Assembly (NCBI GenBank): GCA_003254905.1
Contig: QANU01095824.1
Location: forward strand, 1 to 64,000
Origin: Nissolia schottii
Taxonomy: Eukaryota; Streptophyta; Magnoliopsida; Fabales; Fabaceae
DNA: 64,000 nucleotides
Reading direction: 5' to 3'
Both the position numbers and the translations under genes were made by a program. How positions within the stretch are numbered: the stretch's first letter is position 1; every line of letters starts with the position of its first letter. Below, one piece after another: positions 1-10,514 of the stretch. Under the pieces are notes generated by a model. That model searched no databases, was not told the DNA's origin, and worked only from the letters and a program-made list of their open reading frames with translations.

Positions 1-660
1 GTTCTCATTCGGTTCCACAGTCTCAGGATTCAGAGTTTGTACCGAGGTAGATACCTCGGAACACTTCTATTGAAACTTTTACAAGCATGTATGTTTGGTT
101 TGGTAAAAAAAAAATTTAGACGTTTCTACTCTCAAAATGTATTAGTTAATTTTTTGGTATTTGATAAAAAATAATTGTATTTGATAAAAAAAATTTGATT
201 AGAGCTTTTGTTCTTAACTTTTGAAAGTTAAGTGCTTTTGAGAGCTATTGTAAGAGGCTTTTTAGAACTGACTTAGTTCTCTAAAATGTTCTCTAAAATT
301 AAAAACAATTGTTTAAACTTTAATAAAAATTCAATTTTTTTCATTTATTTTTTTTCAATTTTTTCTGCCATTTGCTCAATCTAAAAAAGGAATTCTAGTG
401 GGTTTTCAACTTAAGTGTTGCCACCAAAGGTCGAGGATGCAAGTTTTGAAAACGGTCAACTATCACATCATCGGAAATGGTAGCCGGTCGTGCACTAGAA
501 CAAGCTACGTATGCTACTACCTAGATAATCTGGGTCATGTTCCATATCCCCTTTTTTTTAAATGAGGACGTCCCTACTAGACGCAGGATTGACAAAGTCC
601 CCTCTAGAAGCAAAATTAAGGACATCCATTCTTCCTTCTTACTATTTTTTTTCAATATCA
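1..660. other. AT-rich intergenic stretch, nothing recognised
   Basis: No coding frame of useful length and no recognisable transposon termini. The stretch is AT-rich with homopolymer runs of A and T. It ends where an LTR-like sequence begins near position 666. Confidence 0.5.
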
Positions 661-665
661 AGGAT

Positions 666-2460
666 TGTCACGCCCCAACTTAGGACGTGATCGCACGTAG
701 AGCTATTGTCCCCACGGAAGCTCTATCGTCCCCACGGAAGCTCTATCGTGGTCATACTAATGCTTATACATGCTAAAAATAACTAATTTTATAAATAAGA
801 TAACTGGTTTTATACAAGAACTTAAAAATAATATATGAGTCACATGTTCTGAAAATGATATCCTAAAGAAGTAACAAAATACATAATAACTAAATCAGGG
901 GATCATACCTTAGTAGTCTGGAGCATATCTACTGACATAATCTTGGTAGACCCCGCTACGAAGCAGAGCTTACCCTGATGCTGAACTTTGCTTGTTATTG
1001 GACGAGGGGGATGTTCTCACTTTCCTTTACTGTATCTGAAAAATATCATTTACAAAGGGGTGAGTTTGTCATCTCAGTGGTGGATACCTCCATAGCACAC
1101 ACATAACGAATATTGCACATAAAACATAGTGTATATACATGCATATATGTGAATAGATAAACATATAAATAAGTTGGAAGGTAAACTTGAGAAATAAGTA
1201 CTGAATAATAAATATGGTTCTGTCTGTAGTGTGTGCCCGCTTCCAACGAAGGGGCACGAGGAAAGATGCATCTCGATCCTTGATTCAAGGGAATCTTAGC
1301 TCGACCTTGCTTCGCTAGGATAAATTCTCATGGTTGCGGGTACACTGGAACCCAGATACTAAATCTGTGGGGTACGCATACCCTTAATTTGTGGAGCCTT
1401 GGGCTCTATATTACCTAAATCTATGAGGGTACGCATACCCTTAAGCTATCTAATACTGAGTCTGATCTATGGAGACGCTGACCCCATGCTGTACTAAGTC
1501 ATCCACTCTAAGGTATATTGTTTGTGAAGTCTTTTAGATGAATAAGATTAATCACCCAAGTTGTTAGGTCCTAAGTCTACTAATTATGGAAGGTAGTATT
1601 CCTAGTTAGTCTAGTGTTATTCACTTGTCTGGGATTAAGGATTAAGGTGTCATACTTAGGAAGTTCCTGAGTAAGAGGCGTGTCACAATAGACAACTTAA
1701 GTACCAAGTCTTTGCCTTGCCAGAACCTTTCGTTAGTTAGGGTCTTTCCCTAACGGGAGTCTTTATTAAGGTATATTATGTAAGTCTAACCATACAGTTC
1801 TAAAGGTATCATCATGTATCATATAATCATAAGTCTCTGCCCTAGCATATTATCATAAGCATGTCATCATGTCAACATGGTAATAACCAAATAGTAATAT
1901 AAATGTTGTAAACACAATTGACTCGATTGACGGACCACTAACGTGAAACCGTTGACATATCAAGACCTCCAATCACCTGGAATATCCTGGAACTTAAGAG
2001 CATTGGCACTAGAAGCTCCAAGTAGCATAACGTTGGCACTTGAAAAGGCCAACAAACTCTACACCATTAGAAACCTATGAAGAACATAACTGTAGGCTTT
2101 GCGATAGCGATCTGCATCGCTACAACAATCTGGCATCGCCACAGCGGTTGTGGACTGTCATAAGGAAACCACTACCAAAGTAACGGTGTTGTGGTCTACT
2201 ACCCTAGATCATCCTTAAAAGGATTGGCTAACTACCCTAGGTGAAGATGGTGCGTCTATACAAGAATAGGGAAAGATGAGCGAGGAACTCTACTAGAGGG
2301 GAAAAGAGTTCGAAGCTCTGAGCAAGTTAAAAGGGGAAGGAGAGAGCTCTATTTATAGGCGGAGAGGTGGCTAAAAATGCGGGACGGGCCTTCTACAAGC
2401 CCAGGAGGCACGAATTAGGATTTTTGATCATCGTTGAGGCGCTGGAGCACACTAGGCGTG
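666..2460. repeat. LTR-like repeat block (Ty3/gypsy type, diverged)
   Basis: Non-coding block beginning with a TGTCACGCCCC-type sequence, common at the ends of plant gypsy LTRs. It contains a short direct duplication of about 24 bp around 700-750 (gagctattgtccccacggaa and its neighbour), and a TATA-like tttataggc near 2350 preceded by a GA-rich stretch. It resembles the block at 47935-48960 in general organisation (a 'ggggtgag' box, then a 'ctatttata' box). No matching partner LTR with a complete internal region is visible, so it may be a solo or broken LTR. Confidence 0.45.
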
Positions 2461-2811
2461 TTGGAGCGAGTCACTGCTTCCATGTTGGTACAACATGATA
2501 TGGGCATTCACATAAGGTCCACAACTGGCCATCAGTTTTCAATTGAGCATACTCACATGGTCCAGGGAGAGAGACATGTGTCTTAAAGGGCAACTCGAGT
2601 GGTGGTAACTGATAAGCTAGGAGAGGGGATGATGGGAGTAATGGAATAGATGGGGGGAATTTAGACAGAACGACAGGCTCAACCGACATCTCTACTACAC
2701 CAGGAATAACACAAGTGATATGTGCTTCTTCCTCCAGTTGTGGCTCCTCAAACACAACCTCAGTATCTGATTCATCATCAAGAATGACGAGTTAGGGTGA
2801 TTCTTCTACAA
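2461..2811. other. Unassigned stretch before the first N
   Basis: A minus-strand open frame of 94 codons (2471-2755), rich in Pro, Leu and Glu, is present. It matches nothing I recognise and may be a remnant of retrotransposon gag or linker. The sequence stops at an N at 2812, after which the content switches to mitochondrial-type DNA. Confidence 0.35.
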
Positions 2812-2812
2812 N

Positions 2813-3021
2813 CCGTCCATGGAGCGTATGAATTTCCTGGAATGTAGATAGACCAAAAGAGGGAATGAAGGGATAAGAATAGGAATTATAGCGCCATTGG
2901 AAAAAGGGGCACCTGTGGGAACATCTCTACTGACGAACCATTTCAATAGTAAGGGTGCTGCCGTGCCACGAGGCACGACCATAGAAGTAATGAAAAATAA
3001 AAAGTTATGTAGTTGGACCAT
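2813..3021 (-). pseudogene. ccmFc: ccmFc 5' fragment (mitochondrial cytochrome c maturation)
   Basis: The frame starting at 3021 opens MVQLHNFLFFITSM and continues with the SRDVPTGAPFSNG and LLVYLHSRKFIRSMD segments typical of the N-terminus of plant mitochondrial CcmFc, a membrane subunit of the system I haem lyase. About 70 codons are present before the sequence is cut by the N at 2812, so the gene is partial. The stretch VVPRGTAAP looks like the genomic, unedited state: in other plants I recall this Pro-Arg pair being converted to Leu-Cys by C-to-U RNA editing. That would point to DNA-level transfer, or to the organelle DNA itself, and away from a retro-copied transcript. The recall of edited positions is from memory. 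Confidence 0.7.
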
Positions 3022-3201
3022 CTGCTCTATCCGTTCGAGTTTCGCTTCTCTAGAGAAGATGAGACGCTAAAAATGAAAGTGTTCGCAACGCATACCGAAA
3101 GGATACCAATGAAGCCGACCCGACCATTAATGACTAGAGAGTTGTTAGTTCCGCAGCTCTTACAGAAAATTCCATTATGAATTCCAATTCCGATTTGACT
3201 T

Positions 3202-3951
3202 TTACCTCTTTTTAAACCGCGGGTCCTTAAATTTCTCATTCCCTAAGGAAAGAATTTCATCGAGAAAAGCGTTCCAAACGGAACAATTCTTTTTCCCTAA
3301 GAAGCGTTTTATTCTTCGGAATTCGTCCAAACGTCTATCTACATCGCTTTCCCAAGTTTCGGACAGAGCGATGTTCATGGCTCGTTTAATATCTTCCTTG
3401 TCCTCATCCGTGAAATGAGGGGCGCCTTTTTTTAGAAGAACAGCTCTAGCTTTTTCCACTATCAGGGCCTCCTCATTTCTGCAACTTGTATTGATAGTAT
3501 CTACAGCTCTATATATATGGTCCTCTGTCCCCGGGTCGAGCGGATTAGGAAGGGGGCGGGCAACCTCATCTTCCTCCTCTGCTAAAACGTCGAGGTCGAA
3601 CGAGGTCCAACCCGAGCTCGAACCTTCCTGTGAACCCAAACCCACTATGGAGTTGGATCCACCGGAGGAATGGCTAGTAGTTGGCAGCACCGGGAACAGG
3701 GAAAGATCTAAGAATGGATAAAGAGAAAAGAAGTTGTACAGGGTGAATCCAACGCGTATACAAAAAGAGTAAAACAAGGCCCGTTGAAAAAAAGAAAGAA
3801 TTTTCCGTAATTTTGGTTTAGTCATATATAAGCCATAAACTTTTGCTTCCCAATTCAAAGGAACGTAGCGGAATAAAATCGAAAGGCATAAGAGGAAAAG
3901 GCAGAACCAGAAGAATTGTGTGAAATAAGTGAATTGATCCAGTTGAGGCAT
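3202..3951 (-). CDS. Chimeric mitochondrial-type ORF with ATP8-like N-terminus
   Basis: Intact 249-codon frame. The start at 3951 was chosen because the protein then begins MPQLDQFTYFTQFFW, the conserved N-terminus of plant mitochondrial ATP synthase subunit 8 (atp8/orfB); upstream in-frame Met codons extend to 4068 but lack that match. The ATP8-like part covers only about residues 1-21. Hydrophobic segments follow at about 8-27 and 57-89. After a Gly/Ser-rich linker (about 93-114) comes a hydrophilic, strongly charged tail (about 120-249) unlike ATP8. A borrowed respiratory-complex N-terminus, membrane segments and a novel soluble tail is the architecture of known cytoplasmic-male-sterility ORFs, but the functional analogy is inference. 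It lies about 180 bp upstream of ccmFc on the same strand. If nuclear, it is unlikely to be expressed as a mitochondrial gene. Confidence 0.65.
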   Translation of the reverse strand: MPQLDQFTYFTQFFWFCLFLLCLSILFRYVPLNWEAKVYGLYMTKPKLRKILSFFQRALFYSFCIRVGFTLYNFFSLYPFLDLSLFPVLPTTSHSSGGSNSIVGLGSQEGSSSGWTSFDLDVLAEEEDEVARPLPNPLDPGTEDHIYRAVDTINTSCRNEEALIVEKARAVLLKKGAPHFTDEDKEDIKRAMNIALSETWESDVDRRLDEFRRIKRFLGKKNCSVWNAFLDEILSLGNEKFKDPRFKKR

Positions 3952-4170
3952 GGTTGAAAGTCTTGTTTGTAGTTCCGCTCCTTGCTCTAGGAAGGAGACT
4001 TGTTCGGAAATCGCCAGTTGAGTTGGGTTTTCCAACCAATAAAGACATGGGAAAAGAAAGATGCACAAAGGAAAGAATTTCTCAGGATCAATCTACCGTC
4101 ACCGACCCGCTAATAGATAGAATTCCATACTAGATAGACCATTTTCATTTCATACGCAATTCCTCGATCC

Positions 4171-5529
4171 AATCTCGCACTTGGTCTGATCCTCTTTATT
4201 GATGGTCTTAAACCTGAGGTCCGACGTGATGTCATCTCCCAGTCTCCTACTTCCTTGGTACGAGCTGCATCACTGGCTCGTTCATTTGACGAGCGCTACC
4301 TGTTACAGAGTTCGGTTGCACGATAAAAAGCAAGGGTGCCTTCCTCATCGATGCGGACCTCTCCGTCCAATTCATCTTCTCCTTCACTTACGTCAACTAA
4401 ATCTGCATTGCCGCCTCTCCTTCCGTCTCCTCCAACTAAGCCTCTGCCACCAGTGAAGAAATTGTCGGCAGCAGAAATGCAACTGCGACGGGAAAAGGGG
4501 TTGTGCTTTACTTGCGACGATAAATTCTCGTGGAAGCACAAATGTCCGAATCGCCAATACATGATTCTGCAGGTGGATGAACCGGATGGCGATGTTTCCT
4601 CCTCTGTTGTCGCCGAACCTGTTCCACCTTCCGTCGGATGATTCTCCAACTTTGCATCATTTGTCATTACAAGCTTATCATGGCACTTCTGGCAAATGTA
4701 CTATCTACTTTTCTGGGTCGATTGCAGGCACCACCGTGCGCATTCTTCTCGATGGTGGCAGTTCTGACAACTTCATTCAGCCTCGAATTGCTCACTATCT
4801 GAAGTAGCCAATTGAACCGGTTCCCAACTTAAAAGCAATGGTTGGCAGTGGACAAAGGTTACCTATTGAAGGTCTCATTCATAACTTGGACATTTGCATA
4901 CAGGGACATCATTTATTCCTCGGTGTCTTTGTTATGCCCTTAGCCGGTTCTGATGTTGTCATGGGCGCTTCGTGGCTCTCAACTCTTGGAGCCCATATAG
5001 CTTATTATAGTACAGCATCTTTGAAATTTGACCTTAATGTTTCGTTCAATTACAAGGGGGAAAAAGTCCTCTACCCCTACTGAGGCACAATTCCATAACA
5101 TCCAACGGTTCCAGGACACAGGTGCGATTGCTGAAGCTTATACATTGACATATTTTGCACTTGACTTGGAATCCGACCCTCTGTCTTCTCTTCCAGAGTC
5201 TACACCCTCTGATTTACGTGCCATCCTAACTCGTTATCGGCAGGTCCTTGACACTCCTAAGGGCTTACCAATGCCCCGGCCACATTTCAATCGTTGATGA
5301 ATTCGGTTTTCCGAGATTTGCTCCGAAAGTGCGTCTTGATATTTTTCGATGATATATTAGTGTTTAGCAAGTCTTGGCCACTGCATTTGGATCACTTGTC
5401 CCTCGTTTTGGATCGTCTACAGGCCCATTCTCTCTATGCCAAACCTTCTAAGTACTCCTTTGGACAGACCAAGATAGAGTCTTTGGGCCATGTCGTGTCC
5501 GGTTCTGGTGTTGAAATGGACCAACAAAA
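4171..5529 (+). pseudogene. Degenerate Ty3/gypsy gag-pol relic
   Basis: Reading the plus strand across several frames gives recognisable retrotransposon parts in order. A gag capsid stretch (FIDGLKPEVRRDV, near 4194-4235) comes first, then a CCHC-type zinc knuckle (CFTCDDKFSWKHKC, near 4504-4545). An aspartic-protease region around 4690-4800 has the active-site triad changed to DGG in ILLDGGSSDNFI, and a protease/RT linker follows to about 5080. The last part is reverse transcriptase with the catalytic FFDDILVFSK block at 5340-5372. There are stops at about 4323, 4639, 4806 and 5083 and an internal deletion near 5295, where the fingers and most of the palm of RT are missing. The element is dead and cut off by the N at 5530. 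Confidence 0.85.
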
Positions 5530-5589
5530 NCATTTTTAGTATACAATGTTCAATTATAGAATAATAAAATAGGGTACAAAATTCACCTA

Positions 5590-6250
5590 TCAGCCACCCA
5601 TCGAAGGTAGGTGCTTATCCCAAGATCCTCCAAAGCCAAGGAAGCATGCCCTAAGCATGTCCTCAAGCATCTGAATGGTTTTCTCGGACTGACAATTTGT
5701 CTGAGGATGGAAGGCTATGATCATCTCGAAATCTGTCCCCAAGGCTGCCTGAAATGCCTTCTAGAACTTGGCGATGAACTGAGCACCTCTACATCTCTCC
5801 TGATGGGCACAAAGTGTGCTAACTTGGTCATCCTGCCAACTATTACCTAGATTGAGTCATTCGGGGTAACCCTACGACAAAGTCTATGGTGATCCTTTCC
5901 TGCTTCCACTCGAGTATGGTATCCTCTGCATCTCTCCTGCTGGTCACCTATATTTAGCCTTAACTTGCTAACACAAGAGGTACCTAGCCATGAAACTTCT
6001 TACATCTTTCTTCATGCTCTTTCACCAAAAGAGTTCCTTTAGGTCCTGTACATCTTTGTCGATCCCAGATGGACTGAGTAATCAATACTGTGATCTTATT
6101 CCATAACTCTATTTCTTAAATCATCAACGTTAGGGACACACAATCGCACCCTTACCCATAGCACCCCTTCTGAATCCATAGAAAATTCTGACACTATGTC
6201 GTTCTCAACTCTTGTAATGCTTTCTCTTAACTTAGGATCTTCGGTCTGTC
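5590..6250 (-). pseudogene. Ty3/gypsy integrase relic (antisense)
   Basis: Minus-strand translation in broken frames shows a gypsy integrase. An HHCC-like stretch with QVKAKYR and PAGEMQRIP lies near 5930-5990. ERITIDFVVGLPR, the first catalytic Asp region, lies near 5860-5910, and IAFHPQTNCQSEKTIQMLED, the conserved block ahead of the catalytic Glu, near 5660-5720. Several stops and frameshifts interrupt it. It faces opposite to the gag-pol relic at 4171-5529, and the N at 5530 separates them, so they are probably different elements. Confidence 0.75.
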
Positions 6251-6460
6251 ATCTCTTGTTGTCTTCCAACAAGGACGTGGTCCGAACCCCTATTTAATTT
6301 TAATACATACTAGTCCCGAGCAGCCTTATCTACTTTACTAGGTAAGAGGGAAAATCTTTCTTTGTCTAGTTCTATGATGCTGTGCTTTTTAAGTAACACA
6401 GAAAACCTCTCCTGACATTAGGTCACTCATAGGCATACTTTACTGAACATAGGGAAATTA

Positions 6461-6672
6461 ACTCGTGATACCAAATCAAGCTTACTTTTAAAATAACTCT
6501 TAATGCAAAATCACCCTTGCTCTTGAAATAACTCGTGATACAAAATCATGCTTGCTCTTTAAAATAACTAATGATACAAAATCACACTTGCTCTTGAAAA
6601 TAACTCTGTACAAAATCATGCTTGTTATTTAAAATAACTCGTGATACAAAATCACGCTTGCTCTTTAACTAA
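6461..6672. repeat. Tandem repeat, about 5 diverged units of ~40 bp
   Basis: Five imperfect copies of a unit like aataactcgtgatacaaaa followed by tcatgcttgctcttt are stacked head to tail. Units differ by small substitutions and indels. It lies between the integrase relic and an LTR-like block, so it may be an internal minisatellite of that retrotransposon. Confidence 0.75.
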
Positions 6673-8640
6673 TATGCATTAGGGAACTACTTGGGGAACC
6701 CCATTATGTACCCATCTGGAAGTTATATCAGGTTATAACCTTCTTTACTTAGGTATTGAGCTCAAACGTTGTGGGCGTGACCCACCTACACATTTAGCAT
6801 TTAACATGACCATCCCATATCACATAGTGAAGGGTTGTCATCATGTGACATACCAAGTAGGGAAATATAGATATCTTCTTTATAATCATCAGTAAAGTAC
6901 ATCAACCGATTTGGTCGAAAACCACATATAGTCTCATTCAATTCTTAGTTCTATTAATATCTCTTTAACTTTAGTAATTGGTCTCCTCTAGTGATATCAT
7001 CTACTCTAAGGTTAGCCCAACTCACTCAGTTGGTAACCCCTTCATGATGCATCCCTATTCTACACCAAGGCCCATAACAAGTACATCAAGTACATGTAAA
7101 TAAAGTGAATTTAAATCCTATACACATTTATAATTTCTCAAGCAAACATTCATCAGAAAGGTTGATAGAATTGTCTAGTTGTCTTACCTACGACCAGGGG
7201 CTTAGAGTTGGGATACTTTGATTTGGTTTTAGTACTTTAATCCCCTTTCTAATCCTAAAAGTCAAACTTTTTTTATTCTCGAATTGCCCTTCAAGAACTA
7301 CCAAAATTTTCGTTTTTGCCCAAAAATCTCAATTTTCCCAAAAATTTTATTTATCAAATGCCAAGAGGTTTGGGACTCTACCCTAAGGTTTTGCTTCAAA
7401 GTTCTAGAATTCTCGTTTTACCCCTTTTGGACCCGAAAATGTTGTTTTAGCTCAATTTACTCGAAAAATTTGTAAGGGACTCCAAAAATTTTGAAACCTG
7501 GTACCCCACTCAATTGTTTGTGTAGATTTAAAAAATAAGGTTAGTTTTTCCAAAAGAAATTCTTCACATGAAGAAATAGCCCAACCGAATTTAGTTCTAC
7601 AATCTTTTACCAAATCTTTAGCATTTCTAATCAAGATCCTTAACATGCAATTTCCTAACTAATTGCTTTCAATCAAATCTAAATCAAATCATCAAATATT
7701 AGTCCTTAAGCATGAATGCAAAACAGATTCATGAACAAACAAGAATAGAGCAAAGAATTTAACTTAGCTTAGCCTTTCTCTTAAAGGCAAAAACCTCGTC
7801 GTTGTGGGGCCAGGAAACTCACCTCTAGCTCACGAACTTCCATGCTTTGTCCTATCCTTTGTAAACCCTTGTAGCTTGATGAAATGTGAGGGGAAGTGCA
7901 AAAATGGTGATGAAAATGAAAGTGGAGTTGTTTCTCTAGAGAGGGTCGAATAAGGGAAAGTGTTGGCTAAGTGGATAAGAACTTTGGATAGTGATGTCTC
8001 TCTAAGGGTAGTTGGCCGTGAGTGATGGAGAGGAAGAGAGGGGGGAGGTTGTGCGTGTGGAGGAGAGGGAGAGGAAGAGCTGAATGACTGGTTTGGAAGA
8101 GAGAAACTCAAGAAGCTTTTGGAGAGAAATTGTTTTGCATGTATGCTTACTATGTTTTGCCTTGTATTTTACAAGTCAATTAAATTGCCATCAGTTTGGA
8201 GGGGTGGCCAATTGGCCAAGTGGCTGGGGGCATATGCATGGTGAGACGTGTCCTACCGCCACGTGTCATCGTGCATGTAAGGTGACCTGCGAGGTGTTGT
8301 GTATAGGCTCTGGGTGCGATTCAGGGTGTTCTGAGACCTAAAAATAATTGTTTTAGCTCCAAAAAACTAAAATTGGTTCAAAAAGGTAAAATTATTAATT
8401 TTCCTTAAATAAAGGATTTAATACTTGTATTTTACCTTAAAAAGACGTAATATGGAAAGGAAAACGATTTCAGGCTCAGGTTAGAAAAGGGCAAGATCTT
8501 TCTAAGATGACTCTAAATTGAAAAGGGGAATTTAAGGAGTTTGAAAAGACTTATAAATCCATGCCAAGAAATTCCTCGGGTAGCTAGGCACGAATTTGAG
8601 ATTAATGAGGCCATCGATTAGCCAACAGAGCTCACCGAGG
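6673..8640. repeat. LTR-like block related to 60820-62460
   Basis: Non-coding block clearly related to the block near 61000-61320 in the same orientation. Both carry the motif series 'cccgaaaatg', 'actccaaaaat', 'ctcaatt..tgtgtagattt' in the same order and spacing. The block contains plausible but non-genic frames (for example 7830-8111 minus and 8084-8341 plus). It is best read as a diverged, large gypsy LTR, probably part of the element whose integrase relic lies just to the left. No intact partner is visible. Confidence 0.55.
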
Positions 8641-9240
8641 CTTATCTGACAACTAGAGGTTCATGGAAAGGCTCTCATCTTTTCAAATCATATCCCGTCA
8701 CCCAGTTGACCTTTTAATTGCCTTTCTGAGCCTCTTAATGTATAATTTTGATCATGCGCGATGTCTTGAGAGAATTGATAAATGTTCTCATTTCAGTTTG
8801 CTTTTGTTCTTTGAAAATCGAAATGAAAAGGAAATTGAAATGTAAGCTTTGGATGCATGTGCATCACCATATAAGAAGAAAACAAGTAATAACTCGTGCT
8901 TTGGTCCATTATGGAGACTATGACTGTGTATTTGTTTTCTTTTAATTTTTGGGATATGAAAGAAACGAAGTTTGTCACAAGGTGTGATGAAGTAGTGACG
9001 ATGATGCTGAACTTCCTTCCTTGGCTTTTTTTTTCCTGAATATTATGTATTTTTGTATTTTTTTAATATGAAATTAGTTTGATTTAAATTATGATTGTGG
9101 TTTTTATATTCATATTGCTTAATTATTTTAAGAAGTCCGAATCATCTATGCTAGTTTTAGTTATATTTATGATTTTTATGAGAACTTTTTTTCTCAAATC
9201 CCTTTTATTAAACTTGTCACACTTGACCCACTAAATCGTT
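8641..9240. other. Intergenic, nothing recognised
   Basis: Short frames of 60-65 codons exist on both strands without any similarity I can name. AT-rich runs dominate after 9000. Confidence 0.4.
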
Positions 9241-9245
9241 CATAC

Positions 9246-9960
9246 TTAAAACGATACCTCGGAGCTCAACATCTTAGTGGCACACCAAAGACCTAAGAGG
9301 ATACCTCGGAGCTCAACAAGGAGAATGGAGCAAGACCCCAAATTATTAGCATAGGCAATAATAAATTGACCATTGTTATCTCGTATGATACCTCCATAGG
9401 ATGCAGCCAAGCTAGAGTTAATAAGAGAGCCATTAGAGTTCAGCTTGAACCAATCTGTTGGAGGTGGTTCCCGATGCACTTCAATGTCGCGATTTTGATT
9501 GCTTGTGTATCGTGATACAAGATAAGCCACTGATATCTCACTCACACGAGCTTGACCCTGATAGAATGCAGACATACATGTAGAATGACGATTATTAAAA
9601 ATCTGGTTGTTTTTGCTAATCCAAATAGAGTGAATGGCAATTGCAAAAGTTGCTGGCCAATTTGAAGTGTCATGACTTACACAGGACCTTACTAGGTTCT
9701 ACTCTAACCAAGTCTCGGTGACTTCAATTGAGAAGAAAGTTGGCTTAAGCTTATTCCTATAAAAGTCTCACAAACCTCTAGATTTCACACATTCTCTAAG
9801 AATATGAAGAATAGTCTCCTCATTGTCACATAGTTTACATGAACCCTTACACAAGAGATGTCTCTTCACTCTATTTTAATTTGTTAGGAGAGCATATTTA
9901 GCCACAAGTTGAAGAAAGTTCCAAATGCGATGCGCCTCAGAACTTTCAAATCATCTTAAA
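9246..9960 (-). pseudogene. L1-type LINE ORF2 3' end (RNase H and zinc-binding region)
   Basis: Minus-strand translation gives the C-terminal part of a plant non-LTR retrotransposon ORF2. An RT zinc-binding region (with the CKLCDNEETILHILREC block) lies at about 9600-9900. It is followed by a plant-type RNase H domain (WFKLNSNGSLINSSLAASYG, then GGIIRDNNGQFIIAYANNLG) ending at about 9246. Frameshifts and stops separate the two parts. Near the 3' end an 18-bp segment (gttgagctccgaggtatc) occurs twice, 47 bp apart. Confidence 0.8.
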
Positions 9961-10238
9961 TTAATGTATCTTTGTAATTATGAGAGCAATGTAATTCACA
10001 ATTATTTTGAATATAAAAATAAAAATAAAAATAAAAGAGCACAGACAATACCAAAATAAAAGTGCGCCACAAAATAAAGTAATTACTAGATTAGATATTA
10101 GATCCATACAAATAAAAGAGAACATTAATGGACACTGGTTAAATCCATAAAATAATAATAGAGAAAGTAATGGACACTTGGAGAGATAAACCCTACAACC
10201 TAATTTGTATTTTTTCATGTAATGAAAATGAAAAATCC
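9961..10238. other. AT-rich upstream region of the EBP1-like gene
   Basis: AT-rich sequence with an AAAAAT-type microsatellite near 10010-10035. No gene is seen. It forms the distal promoter of the following gene. Confidence 0.4.
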
Positions 10239-10245
10239 TATATAA
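10239..10245 (+). promoter_or_regulatory. TATA box of the EBP1-like gene
   Basis: TATATAA in the context cctatataagcc, followed within 60 bp by a pyrimidine-rich leader and 270 bp upstream of the ATG. Position and sequence fit a plant core promoter; the start site itself is not visible. Confidence 0.6.
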
Positions 10246-10268
10246 GCCAAAGCTGCCGCTGTGGCCTG

Positions 10269-10329
10269 AAACCCTAGTTGCACTGAGTACCCCTCCCTTC
10301 GCTCTCTAACTTCCATTTCTAAAACCCTA
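10269..10329 (+). promoter_or_regulatory. Two telo-box (AAACCCTA) motifs in the EBP1-like leader
   Basis: AAACCCTA occurs at 10269-10276 and again at 10322-10329, on the coding strand, just downstream of the TATA box. In plants this motif near the start site is typical of ribosomal-protein, translation-factor and other growth-linked genes. It fits an EBP1 gene, which acts in ribosome biogenesis and translation. Motif function here is inference. Confidence 0.55.
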
Positions 10330-10514
10330 CCTTCCTTCTGCACTGTCATCAAGCCCTTCACTGCGAGTGATGCCTCAAAACCTTACTTATTTCTTTGATT
10401 TTTTATTACTTTTTTCTTTCTCATTACCCAATTGGAAAAGCAATTGATTTTCTTTAAATCTTGATTTTGTTTTTTTTATTTCAGAAATCACGAGAATTCA
10501 ACAGGTGAGTCACC

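Larger units (their letters stand above)
2813..4170 (-). other. Mitochondrial-derived DNA segment (NUMT or mitochondrial contig)
   Basis: This stretch reads as plant mitochondrial DNA. On the minus strand it carries an intact ORF that opens like mitochondrial ATP synthase subunit 8 (start at 3951), followed downstream by the beginning of the cytochrome c maturation gene ccmFc (start at 3021). The left edge is cut by the N at 2812. The right edge merges between about 4090 and 4180 into a Ty3/gypsy gag sequence. Either it is a recent nuclear insertion, or the whole N-to-N piece (2813-5529) is a mitochondrial contig misplaced in the assembly. Plant mitochondrial genomes also contain gypsy fragments, so the gag sequence does not settle this. 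Confidence 0.75.

Noticed and set aside
8084..8341. Cys-rich 85-codon frame that could look like a small secreted protein
   Set aside because: Falls inside an LTR-like block; no signal peptide at a sensible start, no conserved Cys spacing and no gene structure around it.
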